From: an uncultured Opitutia bacterium
Lineage (GTDB): Bacteria > Verrucomicrobiota > Verrucomicrobiia > Opitutales > UBA953
DNA length: 6,505 nt
Assembly (NCBI GenBank): GCA_903879465.1
Contig: CAIRLQ010000226.1
Coordinates: 1-6,505, forward strand
Reading direction: 5' to 3'
Part shown: in pieces, positions 5,549 to 6,505 of the stretch
Layout of the letters: each line of letters opens with the position of its first letter
Position numbering within the stretch: position 1 is the first letter of the stretch
The notes under the pieces: model-generated
Database searches by the model: none
Told to the model about the DNA's origin: nothing
What the model saw: only the letters and a program-made list of their open reading frames with translations
Position numbers and translations under genes: made by a program

Positions 5549-6463
5549 CTAATGTGTTTCCTTCTTCGGTTTAAAGGCCGCCGCGCGCTTCTTTGCCTCG
5601 GCCATCTCCGTGGCGTTCACGAGGCCTTCCGGGATATAATGACGTCCGCCTGCGGGTGTCTTCGCCGTGTGCATCGAGCCTGTGTCATCCATGTAACGGT
5701 TGCTGTGAATCAGGCCCGTGGCGTCGACATACATCGCCTCGGAAAGCAGATACCATTTCAACGCTTCGGTGAGGTCGTAATGCGGACCTGTGAAGGAACA
5801 CTCACGGGCCAGTTCTACTTGGGCGGCGCCGTGGCCTTGCAGCGCGGCGCGCAGGAACCAGCGGTGCGAGGCCGCTTCATTCGGAGGAAGGTCGGGCAGA
5901 TCGACGAACAGGAGGCCAGAGGGTTTAGGCCGGCTCAGGTTTTCGCCGAGGACAGGGTAGAGTATCTGTGGATAGAGTGCGTTCGGCGTACCGTCCGGAT
6001 TGAAAGTACCCATTGCCCCGAGGCCGGAGCGGCTGAGGATGCCCGCGAGGTATTGTGCTTCGGGGTCGCCGTGTTCCGCCCTGTTGAACAGCGACAGTAC
6101 GGCCGGCTTGACGGAGATCCGGCGGCGCGTCGCCAAGTCGGCCTGGCGGGCGGCGTTTGTCTTTTCCTGTTGGGCCGCGGCCTCGGCCTTGCGTTGCTCG
6201 CTCGCGCGTAGGCGGAGTTCGTTCTCTCGAAGGTTTTTCGCTTTCAGGGCCGCGGCTTCGGCTTCCATCTCTTTCATGCGCTGGTCCGTGGATTGCTGGC
6301 GTAATAGGTTCTGCTGCTCCATTTCCTGGGCTTCTTGTATCATCTGGCGGACGATCAACGTACCTCCCAGCAGGCCGAGCATGATTGCCATGCTGAGGAG
6401 GAGCGGACGGAGCGGGCTGGGCTTCACGGGGGTAAGTGAGCCCATTTTCTCGAGGCTTGCCAT
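5549..6463 (-). CDS. Membrane-anchored coiled-coil Sel1-like repeat protein
   Basis: A 304-residue protein with an inner-membrane anchor. Residues 1-20 are a short, mostly positive N-terminus. Residues 21-38 are a hydrophobic helix without a cleavage site, so it should act as a signal anchor with the rest in the periplasm. Residues 43-112 are a long Glu/Gln/Ala/Arg-rich coiled coil, probably for self-association. Residues 122-149 (HGDPEAQYLAGILSRSGLG) and 196-245 (RWFLRAALQGHGAAQVELA, then EALKWYLLSEAMY) are Sel1-like repeats separated by an unusual Pro/Leu-rich insertion at 150-195. Residues 247-270 hold a tandem 12-residue motif. The end (EMAEAKKRAAAF) matches the capping helix often seen after Sel1 repeats. 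A scaffold role is likely; partners are unknown. ATG 6463 is three codons after an in-frame stop; ATG at residue 7 is an alternative, and neither has a strong Shine-Dalgarno sequence. It lies upstream of the 77-residue gene on the same strand. Confidence 0.82.
   Translation of the reverse strand: MASLEKMGSLTPVKPSPLRPLLLSMAIMLGLLGGTLIVRQMIQEAQEMEQQNLLRQQSTDQRMKEMEAEAAALKAKNLRENELRLRASEQRKAEAAAQQEKTNAARQADLATRRRISVKPAVLSLFNRAEHGDPEAQYLAGILSRSGLGAMGTFNPDGTPNALYPQILYPVLGENLSRPKPSGLLFVDLPDLPPNEAASHRWFLRAALQGHGAAQVELARECSFTGPHYDLTEALKWYLLSEAMYVDATGLIHSNRYMDDTGSMHTAKTPAGGRHYIPEGLVNATEMAEAKKRAAAFKPKKETH
5654..5725 (-). repeat. Tandem 12-residue motif within the coiled-coil Sel1 protein
   Basis: Residues 247-258 (DATGLIHSNRYM) and 259-270 (DDTGSMHTAKTP) line up without gaps as D-x-T-G-x-[IM]-H-[ST]-x-[RK]. 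They sit between the last Sel1 hairpin and the capping helix, where other Sel1 proteins usually have a short loop. The DNA copies have diverged, so this is either an old duplication or convergent sequence. Confidence 0.5.
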
Positions 6464-6469
6464 TCCAAA

Positions 6470-6505
6470 TCATGGCCACTGGGCTTTCGGCCAGCGCCGC
6501 TGGGA
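6470..6505 (-). CDS. Possible C-terminal end of an upstream minus-strand gene
   Basis: Reading in from the right edge on the minus strand, one frame gives SQRRWPKAQWP and then a TGA at 6470-6472, six bases before the start of the coiled-coil Sel1 gene. The spacing fits two neighbouring genes of one operon. Eleven codons are too few to prove coding, and the other frames are also open here. Confidence 0.2.
   Translation of the reverse strand, partial: SQRRWPKAQWP

Noticed and set aside
5266..5574. A 102-residue plus-strand open frame opposite the 77-residue gene
   Set aside because: Its start lies just beyond the terminator with no promoter visible, its composition is Arg/Gly/Glu-rich, and it overlaps the end of the coiled-coil Sel1 gene. 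The minus-strand frame fits the terminator better.
5925..6479. A 184-residue minus-strand open frame overlapping the coiled-coil Sel1 gene
   Set aside because: It is a shifted frame full of Pro, Arg and Gly, while the other frame gives a membrane helix, coiled coil and Sel1 repeats.

Overview
The window looks like chromosomal DNA from a GC-rich member of the PVC superphylum, most likely Verrucomicrobiota. The main reason is the large gene at 1869-5186. Its order of signal peptide, SGNH/GDSL-like domain, sorbosone-dehydrogenase-like propeller, HEAT-like helices and C-terminal CxxCH cytochrome c is a hallmark of the expanded PVC heme-binding protein families. The placement rests on architecture alone; no rRNA or marker gene is present.

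Layout. Positions 3-365 (+) hold the 3' end of an unrecognised gene that enters from the left edge. It converges, 10 bases apart, on a small Sel1-repeat lipoprotein gene (376-819, -). A divergent 199-base spacer follows, then a PlsC-like acyltransferase gene (1019-1615, +) with a degenerate second motif. A 253-base spacer with no convincing gene precedes the large secreted cytochrome c fusion (1869-5186, +). A perfect 14-bp bidirectional terminator (5207-5238) separates this gene from two minus-strand genes that run toward it: a 77-residue protein of unknown function (5257-5490) and a membrane-anchored coiled-coil Sel1-repeat protein (5549-6463). The last 36 bases may hold the end of a further minus-strand gene.

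How the genes work together. No complete pathway is visible. Three products are predicted to be exported or membrane-anchored: the Sel1 lipoprotein, the heme protein and the coiled-coil Sel1 protein. The acyltransferase would act on lipids at the inner membrane. The theme is therefore cell envelope, but only the two right-hand minus-strand genes look like one transcription unit. I see no mobile element, CRISPR array, RNA gene or defence island. The most unusual points are the altered catalytic motifs in the acyltransferase and the SGNH domain, and a 12-residue tandem motif inside the right-hand Sel1 protein.
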